DNA of 64,000 bases. Origin: Bathymodiolus thermophilus thioautotrophic gill symbiont (GTDB taxonomy: Bacteria > Pseudomonadota > Gammaproteobacteria > PS1 > Pseudothioglobaceae). Position 1 is the first letter of the stretch; each line of letters begins with the position of its first letter. Where the stretch lies: positions 1,054,001 through 1,118,000 of the forward strand of contig NZ_CP024634.1 in the NCBI RefSeq assembly GCF_003711265.1, in the 5' to 3' direction. The notes beneath the pieces are model-generated. The model searched no databases. It saw nothing but the letters and a program-made list of their open reading frames with translations, and was not told the origin of the DNA. This document shows positions 1-10,300 of the stretch, piece by piece. Position numbers and translations under genes: made by a program.

Positions 1-1
1 A

Positions 2-3000
2 TTGGGATTGGGGAAAACAGAGTTACTGGCATTGGGTAAGTATGCATTAAAAGTTCTTAGTATTTCTAATAAATCGTTGCCATTGAGTGTTGAAAATTTG
101 TCATTACTCTATTCTTATAGTTCAATTGCAAATTGGTTGCATATTAATATTGTTGAATTTGTTTTAATCAATGAAAATTTAAACAAAATTCAAATACAAG
201 CACAGGGCTGGTCCAATCCGATTGATGATTTGATATCACTGGTTAATACTGCAATGTGGATGAAAAAACACAATACCAATGTTTTTAAAGTGGACTATAT
301 TATCAATGGCAATATGAGTCGTTATGTTGACCTGGGTTTTTCTATCAAAGATTTCCCACAATGGTTGAAATCTACTAGGGCATTGACCCCATTGGAGGTA
401 GGTAAGGTAACCGATGAAACCGTGTCAAAACTTATTGATATTATTGCCAATTACCTCAATGTATCGCAAGAGATAATGCAGGCATTGTTTCGTATGAATT
501 CTACAGATTGGGTGCTTGATTTTTTAACAACTGATAGTCTCAAAGATGCTCAATTGCCTATTATCAGATTTTCACGACTTTTGGCACTTAATAATTTTTT
601 ACAAATTAACACCCCTGTTTTATTATCTAGTGTTAATCAACATCCAGAGTCATATGGCTTTAAGAAATTTCCGGCTAGCAGTATAAAAGTTGGTATTAAT
701 TTAACGCAATTACAAAATTTGACTGCTTTTAGAGGTTTACAAGAGCAATTTAATGACACGCAGAATGATTTTATTCGTTATATAGACAAACAAAGCTTTA
801 TGCCGAATTTCAATCAAGGCAAGGGCTATACAATTACAAATGTTAACACTATAACAAATACCTCTAAAGTTGAAAGCTGGTCTCAAAGTATTGCTTTTTC
901 ATCAGATATCGTTAAGAATGGAAAGGTTTCTTTTAAAATGGGGCAAGGAAATACACAAGTTATGTTTGGTCTTGCTGTTACTTTTGCAAGTACATTTTAT
1001 AGTACTATTAATTATGCTATATTTGCAAACCAAGGGTTGATATTTGTTGTAGAAAAAGGAAAGAATAAAATGCCTGCATTTGGCTCATATACGACTGATG
1101 ATGTCTTATCTGTTGAAAGGTATGGAAATACTGTTGGTTATTATAAAAATGGCGTTCTTTTTTATACATCAACTATAAAAGAAACTAAGGATATGTATCT
1201 ATGTGTTACTTTTGCAGATGTGGGTGGCTTTATTACTAATGTGTCACAGAGCGACTATTGTCTTTCCGAAAGAGACGGTATATTGCATCATCTTACTAAT
1301 TGGGATATAGATCAAGTTCAGGCAATATCGTCTCGTTATACAAAATATAACAAAGATATTGTCGCTCTAATTGTTTTGGTTAACGATATTTTCTCTTTAA
1401 CTAAGCATCTTGGCGATGATGTTAATATGTTGTTTTCTTTGGCTGATAAAACAACAACGGATAAGCATGCTAATATGCAAGCAGCATCAGAGTTACTTTT
1501 TGCACAATTAAAATCTTGTTATACGACTGATAACTTTCAAGTAACGGCGCAAATTATATCAGGGAAGGTTTTGGAGAAAAAGCGTGATGTTATCGTGGGG
1601 GCTGCAACTTGGGCTTTAAGGAAAACTTATACCGATATACAGTCGACAAATAACTTGTCCGAGTATTTGCTGACAGATGTTAGTGTGTCAGCAAAAATTA
1701 AAACTTCTTATATTAAAGAGGCCATCAGTGCAGCACAACTTTACTTGCAACGAGTAAAACTTGATGTTGAGCAATTTATTGTACATATGGAAATAAAAGA
1801 TATATGGTGGCAATGGATTAGTAATTATCGTATTTGGGAGGCCAATAGAGAAGTTTATTTATACCCAGAAAACTATTTAGAGCCGAGTTTGCGAAAAAAT
1901 CAATCTACACTATTTCAAGATTTTTCTCAAACTATATTAAAGAATAATATTACCCCAGAAGCCACACAAAAAGCGTTTGAGAAATACTTTCAAGGTTTTG
2001 AACAATTGGCGGATATGAAATATTTATCCAGTTATTACACTGAGGACAAGAACCAGGCGCTTTATTATTTCTTTGCTGTGAGTGCAACGCACCCACCACA
2101 ATATTATTATTGCACTTATAGTCATCCACTTAATAGTCATTTTGATTTTGAAAGTACAGGTATGTGGTCGTCATGGAATAAAATTGATGTTGCTATTAAA
2201 GGTAAGAACATTACACCGATTTATCATGCTGGTAAGTTGATGATACTTTGGGTGGAAGTTGAAAAATCCAGCACTTCTGATGTCTCGTCACCATCATCAA
2301 AAAAAGGTGGAAGCAATAGTGGCGGTGTTGCTACCAATCGTTTGGATGTTTATAAGGCAAAGATTGAATATATTGTTCTTCAAGGTAATAACTCTTGGGG
2401 GAGTGCGCAAACATTAATACCAGAAGAGATTGTTTATGTTGACGATCAACAGGGTATTGGTCTAAATAAATTAGAAACAGGCATTCTCTTTAACGGTGTG
2501 TTTGATGATATGGATTCTGATGAGTGGAATACTGTTTATGCTACTAATGTTGGTAACGATATTGCAGTATATTACGGACCTTTTCTTGCTCAATTTAACG
2601 ATAAATGGGGGGAGCCTTTCAAAAACGGACTGAAGACAGAAAGTATAGAGGAATTAAGTATATTTGAATTGCGTTTATACAAATCAATGGTTTTGTATGC
2701 AAGTATGCAAAATTCAGAACAGGGTTGGATAGAGATAGATGACGCTATGATGAATTTGCCTTACATTGATGTCAGAGTGTTTAACCAAGAATTAATGCCA
2801 ACAGAGGTAAAATTAGCAAAAGGCTATGTGGCTACAAGTTCCTTTTGGTTATCCTCTTTTCTAGATGGAGACCTGAGGTTTTTAATGAGTGGCAACGACA
2901 ATATGTTGTATGCAAATCTAGCGAGTAATATATATGACAATTATCAATTTGGCAACACTCTACCTTTAGGCGAGTTTCAAACAAGTAAAAAATTTACGAT

Positions 3001-6000
3001 CTTAAATTTTGAGATTTTGGCATCAGAATTGCCAGATGGTATGTCTATTGCGCAGCTTATAGACAAGTTAAAGGGTCAAGGTTGGCTAGAGTTAATGCGT
3101 TCTGTTAGTTATTGTGCGACAGTAAAATATCCTGCCATATCCCAAAAGCAGAAGACTAGATTGGCGCAATTAACTAAAATACTTAACTTGAAATCGGGAG
3201 AACACCAGAAGTTTCTTTTAAGTGTCGACAACTTCTTGATGACTGGGATTAATAATAGAGTGTTGTTATTGTTTAATGGCATCTACAGTAAATATAGTAA
3301 ACAATTTTCTGTAAAAAATAAGTCAGGCACTTTCTTATATAAAAATAAAAACAACGCTTTGTTTTTAGACTTGCAAGCAAAAAATACAAGTCAATCTAGC
3401 ATTATTTCCCCATCCTTACACTTTGGCACACCTAAAATATCAGTAAGGAGTTTTTATTTTCCAAAAACAAGTGAGATGACCTTGCTCATATCAAAAAGAA
3501 TATTTGCCGCTTTTTTGGCCGATGGTTTTATCAAGTTAGCTTCAGACAAATCCGATTATGGCTTTGTTGATATAGAGAAATTTACAAAAGTTATGAAGGT
3601 TAATAATTGGGAATGGATGGACACTTATCTTAATAAGAAAAGGATAGATGTTTTAGGCGAAAATAGCCTAGAGGTACTTTGTGTAATGCTTGCTTCTCCT
3701 AAAGTTTCTAGTGCATTTTTTGTTAATCCTTTGGTGAATCTATCACAAAGTGAGGCGATATACCAGGCTTTTATCGAGAAAGGCGAAAGGATAATAAGTA
3801 TACGACATAGCCTCTGTCGCCAAAAAATTATTGATATGGGTATTGCAGGGGTGAGGGGAATACTGATTCGGAACAAGATTTTTATATCAGAACAAGCTCT
3901 TTATTCTATATTTGATCGAACTATCAACTGCAATTCATTGATTGCAATTTTCAATACACCTTATAGTCAGCCATTATCCAAGGTTAAATATAGTATAGAT
4001 GATTGTGGAGATTTAAATTGTAATGTCATGCGTTTGGATACAAATGCTTTTGTGCGACTTAAAAAACAACTAATGACAGAGGGGATAGGCAAGACATTGT
4101 CATTAAATAATCAACAAATTCCAATAACGACAGGAAATTGGATAAGTGATTTGCAGCCCGCTAAAAATCTCAAGTTGCCTAGCCTTCTAAATGGCGATCA
4201 AGTTGACTTTGTTCGAGGGCCTTATGCTCAATATTACTGGGAATTATTTTTTCATGCTCCTATCTTGGTTGTTAAAAACTTAAGTAATCAAAATAAATTT
4301 GAGGAAGCAATTAATTGGTTAAGGCATATTTTTAATCCCTCCAAAAAGCGTAAGCATATAACAGAAAAAACTTTTTCCACTGAGGCACCCGAGCAAATTA
4401 ATGCAACAACATCTGCCGCTGCTTTTAAGTTGTTACAAGAGACAAAATTAGATGAAAATCCTTATATTGATAGTAATGGTGATGTTAATAAAAATTACAA
4501 AGGCAACGAAAAATTAGATTTTTTAAAGTTAAGTGTAGTGCAAACTCGAATTATTCGAAGTATACTGAGTAATTACCACATTGTTAATCCAATTAACAGT
4601 TATTGGAACTTTGAACCTTTTCGCAATCACACCTTGCAAACTTTAAAGGACATGTTGACAAATAAGGCTTCTATACAGCGATACGAAGACAATCCTTTTG
4701 ATCCATTTGCCATTGCACAACTTAGAATTGGGGCGTTTGAAAAATATGTGTTAATGTTGTATATTGATATCTTGATTCAGTGGGGAGATAGCCTATTTAC
4801 TATTGATACACGCGAATCCATCAATGAGGCGACCATGCTGTATTTGTATGCCTATGATATGCTAGGCAGTAAACCAGAAAACTTGGGCAGAAAACATTCG
4901 CAAAACCCTGCCAGTTTTGCAACGATTTTAGCCAAATATGGTAAGTCAAGTGCCATTCCAGAATTTTTGATTGATATGGAAAACCATTTTCATTTTAAAA
5001 ATTTGCCAGCAACAAAGATGGTAAATTATCCGTTTAATGATTTACCCAGTTATTTTTGCATACCAGAAAATAAACATCTAATAGCGCGTTGGGATACCAT
5101 TGAAGATCGGTTACAAAAAATCCATAACAGCCTAGATATTAAAGGTAATTTTCAAGAACTGGCTCTATTTGCACCACCTATTAATCCTATGGATTTAGTT
5201 AGAGCGACTGCTTCGGGCGGTAATGCACTAAGTGCCAATTCTCAGAATGGTAAGACTGTGCCAATTTATCGCTTTGCCTCTATTGTGCAGTTAACTAAAC
5301 AATGTATCGATAGTGTGGTGTCATTAGGTAGATTATTGGAGGGTGATTTAGAAAAATATGAAGCCGAGGATTTGTCTTTATTGCATACTACCCAAGAAGG
5401 TGTAATGTTAAACTTAATTAACAATCTTAAACAGGATAATATTGAACAAGAGGAGAATGTTTTAGGTGGGTTAAATAGTAATTTAAAATCTGCTATAGAT
5501 AAGAAGCGGTATTATGACGGATTAATTAAAACAGGTATCTCTAGCTACGAAGAAACAGCGCAAGTGCTAGAAGATGTGTCCATTGGATTTGGCATTGCCT
5601 CTGGTATATCCTTTGCTGCCGCTTCATATGCCTTTGGACTTCCTCAATATGGATCGCCTTTTGCGCTAACTTATGGTGGCGTTCAGTTGGGTGGAAAATT
5701 ATCAGCTATTGGTCAAACATTCTCACTTGGTGCGAGCATCTCCACTTTTGCTTCGCAAAGGGCGTTAACGGATGGTAGTTACGATAGGCGCAATCAAGAA
5801 TGGGTTTTTTCTTCAGATCAAGCAGGTGACCAAATAGAAGAAATAAACAATCAAATGTTGGCCAGTAGAGTTAGAATCAAGATGACGCAACAAGAATTGG
5901 AAAACAATAAGACGCAAATTCAACAGAATCAAGTTGTCGCTGATTATTTGCATCATAAGTTTACCAATAAAGAACTTTATCAATGGCTAGCAGGCCGTAT

Positions 6001-7315
6001 TTCTGCCTTGTATTATCAACAGTATCAGTTGGCATTAAAAACTGCGACATTGGCGCAAAAATCCTATCAGTTTGAATTAAATAGCGAACAGGAATTTATC
6101 AACATTGTGTATTGGGATACGACACATAAGGGGTTATTAGCAGGAGAAAGTTTATTGGGTAGTTTGACCACTATGGAGCAATCTTATAAAACATATTTAA
6201 AAAACAGAAAATTAGAAATAGAAAAAACCATTTCTTTGAAAGAATTTAATCCAGCGGCATTAAAGGACTTTAAGAAAGGGAAGTGTACTTTTGAATTAAC
6301 GGAAAGACTGTTTGACAATGACTTTCCAGGTCATTATCAGCGTCAAGTTAAAAGTATTTCTATTAGCGTTCCAATGATTATAGGGCCTTATGAAAATTTA
6401 CATGCGACTTTATTGCAATTGCATAGTGCCGTGGTATTGCAGCCTGATATTGAAGCGGTTAAATATTTGTTAAAGCAGGATGGTAGCAAGAAAAATATTC
6501 GTAATGATTGGCGTAATAATCAAAAAATTGCCATTTCTCGAGGTATTGAGGATGCAGGTGTGTTTCAACTTGATTTTAGAGATGAAATGTATTTACCATT
6601 TGAAAATACAGGTGCAGTCTCAACATGGGTATTGTCTATGCCTGTAAGTGACAACAAAGGCATTGATTACACCAGTATTTCTGATGTTATTATCAATTTG
6701 CGTTATAGTGCTATTGCTGGCAGTCCAGCCTTTACTAAAGCAGTGAGGGAGGCATTAAAACAAGGAGCGACTTACCCAGCCGCACTTTGTTATGATTTAA
6801 AGCAAAGCTTTTTGAGTAATTGGCACACCTTTATGCAGGATCATTCCGATCTTAGCAAGCAGCAACTTGAATTTTCTTTTAACTTTAATGTTAAGGGGTT
6901 GCGCTATTTTGATTTTGTAAGTCTAGATAAAGTGGTTGTTAGGATTACCACTAGCGCAGGTATTAACATTGAAAAATCAGATATATTGTCGCTTAGTATT
7001 AGAGACAAAGTGACCAAAGTTGATATTAATAATAAAATCTTAACAGACAATGGCGAATATGCAGAGATTAAAGGTTGGCGTGAGGGTGAAATAGACAATG
7101 TTAAAGATTCTGAGAGCGTTGATACTGGCTGGGCAACTGATTTGGACTTAAAGGGTATTGATGCAATTAATGCCAACTGGGTGTTGTCATTTGACTTGAA
7201 CGCTATTGCCAAAGATGATAATCTTAAGGCGATACTTAAAGATGGCTTTATTGATCCAGATAAGTTATTAAAAATTGAGGTGTTATCTTTGTATTTTGGG
7301 CGACCAACTAAATAG
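2..7315 (+). CDS. TcA-type insecticidal toxin complex subunit (5' partial)
   Basis: This is the pore-forming, receptor-binding subunit of an ABC (Tc) toxin; known TcA proteins form pentamers that inject the TcB-TcC cargo into eukaryotic cells. The 2437 visible residues run from the window edge, so the true start lies upstream. Residues about 275-420 look like a concanavalin/SPRY-type beta sandwich (YYKNGVLFYTS). The Tc neuraminidase-like signature lies near 555-635 (YLLTDVSVSAKIKTS, then RIWEANREVYLYPENYLEP). A Gly/Ala-rich hydrophobic hairpin around 1855-1915 followed by long amphipathic helices (QIEEINNQMLAS onward) fits the translocation channel. The last ~340 residues match the TcB-binding domain. 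The stop lies one base before the next gene's ATG, so the two are surely co-transcribed. Host targeting is inferred from the family. Confidence 0.9.
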   Translation: MGLGKTELLALGKYALKVLSISNKSLPLSVENLSLLYSYSSIANWLHINIVEFVLINENLNKIQIQAQGWSNPIDDLISLVNTAMWMKKHNTNVFKVDYIINGNMSRYVDLGFSIKDFPQWLKSTRALTPLEVGKVTDETVSKLIDIIANYLNVSQEIMQALFRMNSTDWVLDFLTTDSLKDAQLPIIRFSRLLALNNFLQINTPVLLSSVNQHPESYGFKKFPASSIKVGINLTQLQNLTAFRGLQEQFNDTQNDFIRYIDKQSFMPNFNQGKGYTITNVNTITNTSKVESWSQSIAFSSDIVKNGKVSFKMGQGNTQVMFGLAVTFASTFYSTINYAIFANQGLIFVVEKGKNKMPAFGSYTTDDVLSVERYGNTVGYYKNGVLFYTSTIKETKDMYLCVTFADVGGFITNVSQSDYCLSERDGILHHLTNWDIDQVQAISSRYTKYNKDIVALIVLVNDIFSLTKHLGDDVNMLFSLADKTTTDKHANMQAASELLFAQLKSCYTTDNFQVTAQIISGKVLEKKRDVIVGAATWALRKTYTDIQSTNNLSEYLLTDVSVSAKIKTSYIKEAISAAQLYLQRVKLDVEQFIVHMEIKDIWWQWISNYRIWEANREVYLYPENYLEPSLRKNQSTLFQDFSQTILKNNITPEATQKAFEKYFQGFEQLADMKYLSSYYTEDKNQALYYFFAVSATHPPQYYYCTYSHPLNSHFDFESTGMWSSWNKIDVAIKGKNITPIYHAGKLMILWVEVEKSSTSDVSSPSSKKGGSNSGGVATNRLDVYKAKIEYIVLQGNNSWGSAQTLIPEEIVYVDDQQGIGLNKLETGILFNGVFDDMDSDEWNTVYATNVGNDIAVYYGPFLAQFNDKWGEPFKNGLKTESIEELSIFELRLYKSMVLYASMQNSEQGWIEIDDAMMNLPYIDVRVFNQELMPTEVKLAKGYVATSSFWLSSFLDGDLRFLMSGNDNMLYANLASNIYDNYQFGNTLPLGEFQTSKKFTILNFEILASELPDGMSIAQLIDKLKGQGWLELMRSVSYCATVKYPAISQKQKTRLAQLTKILNLKSGEHQKFLLSVDNFLMTGINNRVLLLFNGIYSKYSKQFSVKNKSGTFLYKNKNNALFLDLQAKNTSQSSIISPSLHFGTPKISVRSFYFPKTSEMTLLISKRIFAAFLADGFIKLASDKSDYGFVDIEKFTKVMKVNNWEWMDTYLNKKRIDVLGENSLEVLCVMLASPKVSSAFFVNPLVNLSQSEAIYQAFIEKGERIISIRHSLCRQKIIDMGIAGVRGILIRNKIFISEQALYSIFDRTINCNSLIAIFNTPYSQPLSKVKYSIDDCGDLNCNVMRLDTNAFVRLKKQLMTEGIGKTLSLNNQQIPITTGNWISDLQPAKNLKLPSLLNGDQVDFVRGPYAQYYWELFFHAPILVVKNLSNQNKFEEAINWLRHIFNPSKKRKHITEKTFSTEAPEQINATTSAAAFKLLQETKLDENPYIDSNGDVNKNYKGNEKLDFLKLSVVQTRIIRSILSNYHIVNPINSYWNFEPFRNHTLQTLKDMLTNKASIQRYEDNPFDPFAIAQLRIGAFEKYVLMLYIDILIQWGDSLFTIDTRESINEATMLYLYAYDMLGSKPENLGRKHSQNPASFATILAKYGKSSAIPEFLIDMENHFHFKNLPATKMVNYPFNDLPSYFCIPENKHLIARWDTIEDRLQKIHNSLDIKGNFQELALFAPPINPMDLVRATASGGNALSANSQNGKTVPIYRFASIVQLTKQCIDSVVSLGRLLEGDLEKYEAEDLSLLHTTQEGVMLNLINNLKQDNIEQEENVLGGLNSNLKSAIDKKRYYDGLIKTGISSYEETAQVLEDVSIGFGIASGISFAAASYAFGLPQYGSPFALTYGGVQLGGKLSAIGQTFSLGASISTFASQRALTDGSYDRRNQEWVFSSDQAGDQIEEINNQMLASRVRIKMTQQELENNKTQIQQNQVVADYLHHKFTNKELYQWLAGRISALYYQQYQLALKTATLAQKSYQFELNSEQEFINIVYWDTTHKGLLAGESLLGSLTTMEQSYKTYLKNRKLEIEKTISLKEFNPAALKDFKKGKCTFELTERLFDNDFPGHYQRQVKSISISVPMIIGPYENLHATLLQLHSAVVLQPDIEAVKYLLKQDGSKKNIRNDWRNNQKIAISRGIEDAGVFQLDFRDEMYLPFENTGAVSTWVLSMPVSDNKGIDYTSISDVIINLRYSAIAGSPAFTKAVREALKQGATYPAALCYDLKQSFLSNWHTFMQDHSDLSKQQLEFSFNFNVKGLRYFDFVSLDKVVVRITTSAGINIEKSDILSLSIRDKVTKVDINNKILTDNGEYAEIKGWREGEIDNVKDSESVDTGWATDLDLKGIDAINANWVLSFDLNAIAKDDNLKAILKDGFIDPDKLLKIEVLSLYFGRPTK

Positions 7316-7316
7316 C

Positions 7317-10300
7317 ATGAAGAAGGCAATAACATTACCAAAATTATCTATTCCCAAAAGTGGCGGTTCTTTTGAGGCGAGAACAGGGGGGTATGAAGTA
7401 GGCAATCAAGGAGAAGGGTCGTTTGCCATTCCATTGGCTGTGCCAGTTGCAAGAGGTATAAAGCCACCTTTGCACCTGTCTTATAACTCGGGTTCTGGTA
7501 TGGAGGTATTTGGCTTGGGTTTTGCTTTGACTACGCCTCATGTAGTAAGAGATCTAGAGCGTGGCATACCCACTTATACAAGCGACGATACTTTTATTTT
7601 AAGCGATTTGGGTGAATTGTTAGAAGTTAAGCGACAAACGAATAACGATATTCTGAGCATTTCTTACTTACCAAGAATTGAAACAAGTTTCGCTAAAATT
7701 AAACAGATATTTACAACCAAATATGATTCATATTGGGAAGTAATTGGTCATAACGGCATGGTGCACATTTACGGTAAAGGCGATAATGACAAGATATTTG
7801 ATCCGAATGCCAAATCTAGAGTTTTGCAATGGAATATTAGCAGCAGCTGGGATGCCAAGGGCAACGGCATTATTTATCATTATAAAAGAGAAGACGATAA
7901 AAATGTTGATAAAACAAAGCCCAGTGAGAAAAACAGAGTAATTGGTGCTAATGTTTATCCTGCTAGTATTGAGTATGGCAATTGGCGAGCAAAGGAGGCA
8001 AAGACAGATTCTTATACTTATAAAATTGTATTTGATTATGGTGAATATGATTTGTCTAATCCAGAAGCCCCAGCAAAAGACTGGAAATTAAGATCAGACC
8101 CCTTTTCTCATTATAAAGCTGGTTTTGAAAGACGATGTTATCGCTTGTGTAGAAATATTTTAATTTATCACCAATTTCCAGCAGAAAACAAAGGGCAACC
8201 CTTTTTAAACCATGTGTATAGTTTTACTTATAAGACCGAAAAATTGGTAGGCTTTAATCAGTTGACTGCCTACGAGCAAACAGGTTATAGAAAGCAAAAA
8301 AATACTTATCAGATGCAAAAATTACCAACAACTACCTTTGGTTATGTTGAGCATCATTTTAGTGATAATGATTACAAAGACATACAAATACCTAATCATT
8401 TGAAAATGTTGGAGGGTAGTCGAAATTTTGAATTTATTGATTTAAATGGCAATGGAATTCCTGGCATTATTTACAGAGACGACACTAACTTTTTTTACGC
8501 CCAACCCCTAGGCAAGGGTAAGTATGAAGAATTTTCTTCTGTTGATATTCCAAGTTTTCATCACCAAATGAAAACAGAAAGTTTTGCCGATTTAAATCAT
8601 AATGGTAGGTTAGATTTTGTATATGGTAATGCGCTTTATGGTGGTTTTTTTCTTCGATCAGATGACGATAAATTTCAGCCGTATCAGAGTTTTGAAAAGT
8701 ATAGCCCTGCTTTTGCTAATCAAGCCATTGCTAATGAACATATCGATATCAATGGCAATGGGCAGAGTAGTTTGCTGCAAATTCATCAGAATTATATTGT
8801 TGTTTACGAAGGTTTGGATGAAGAGGGGTTTGGCAATCCTTATCAAGTTGATAATGACAACAATGTCCCTACACTTAATTATGACGCCAAACACTGGATA
8901 GGCTTTGGTGATTTATTTGGTGATGGTCGGGTTCATCGTATTAGAATTATTGATGGATGTGTAGAGAGTTGGGCTTCTTTAGGCAAAGGCAGGTTTGCTA
9001 AAAAAGTTACCTTTGATAATGCACCTACCTTTGCAAATTTTGATTCAAGTAGATTACATTTGGTTGATAGTGATGGATCTGGTGTTGCTGATATTCTTTA
9101 TTTTAACGCAGATAATTTTCTTATTTATTTTAATCAATCGGGCAATGGATTTTCCAGCCCCATTACGATAAAACTTAAAATTCCTTATACCAATCGTTCT
9201 AGAATTTGGATTAGCGATATCAAGGGTTCAGGCAGTTATGGTTTTGTTTTGTCCACACCTGGGTTTGACTCTGTTTGGTATGATTTTTCCACTGATGGAA
9301 AACCACATTTACTCTGTCATAGTGACAATGGTTATGGGGGTGAATACACCGTATCTCACTGCTCTTCAGTAGATTATTTTCTTGCTGACAAAGCACAAGG
9401 TAAGCCTTGGAAAATGAATGTGCCTTTCCCTATTCAGGTGGTTAATAAAATTGAAGTAATAGACAATTTAACGGACTCAAAATCTTGTGTAAATTATGCT
9501 TATCACGAGGGTTATTATGATTCTTATGAGAGAAAATTTAGAGGATTTGCTTATACTGAATCTTGGGATAATGAACAGACGCATTTGTTAAATAACACCT
9601 TGGATCAGCCAACTGTCTATAGCAAACAGTGGTATTTTATTGGTGTTGTGGATACAGATAACAGTTTCTATCAGCATTTAGCAACTGAGTTTTATCAACA
9701 AGATTCGCGTGCTTATCATTTGCCTATTAACAATTTCGTTAGTAAAAATGACAAAACTTTACAAGAGTCGTATCAGGCATTACAAGGGCATTTATTGAGA
9801 AGTGAGGTTTATGCTTTGGACAAAACCAAGCAAACAAAGAACCCCTATCAAGTCATTGAACACAATTATCAATTATTGTTACTGCACGAAGCCGACACCA
9901 CCAAAGATGCGTGGCATGGATTTGCCTCCTTTTTTGTTAGTAATAATGAAACGCTTGATTATCATTATGAAAGAGACCCTTTTGATCCAAGAGTAGGGCA
10001 TACGGTGTTGTTGAAACTTGATAAATATGGACACCCTTTGTTGTCTTGTAATATTGTTTATGGGCGTAGAAACAATAACAACACTGCCTTGGAAACCAAA
10101 CTATACCCACAGCAAAAGCAAGTGAAATTATCACTTGGTCAGCATAGTTATTTCAATCAAGATGACCAAGATTTATTTTTATTAAGTGTGCCTATTAATA
10201 CGACAAGTTATGAAATACACGGTATTAAAACACCTGATTTTAGCAAAACTGACCACTGTTTTACTCGAGCGTATTTATTAAATGTAATTAAGACGGCTTT

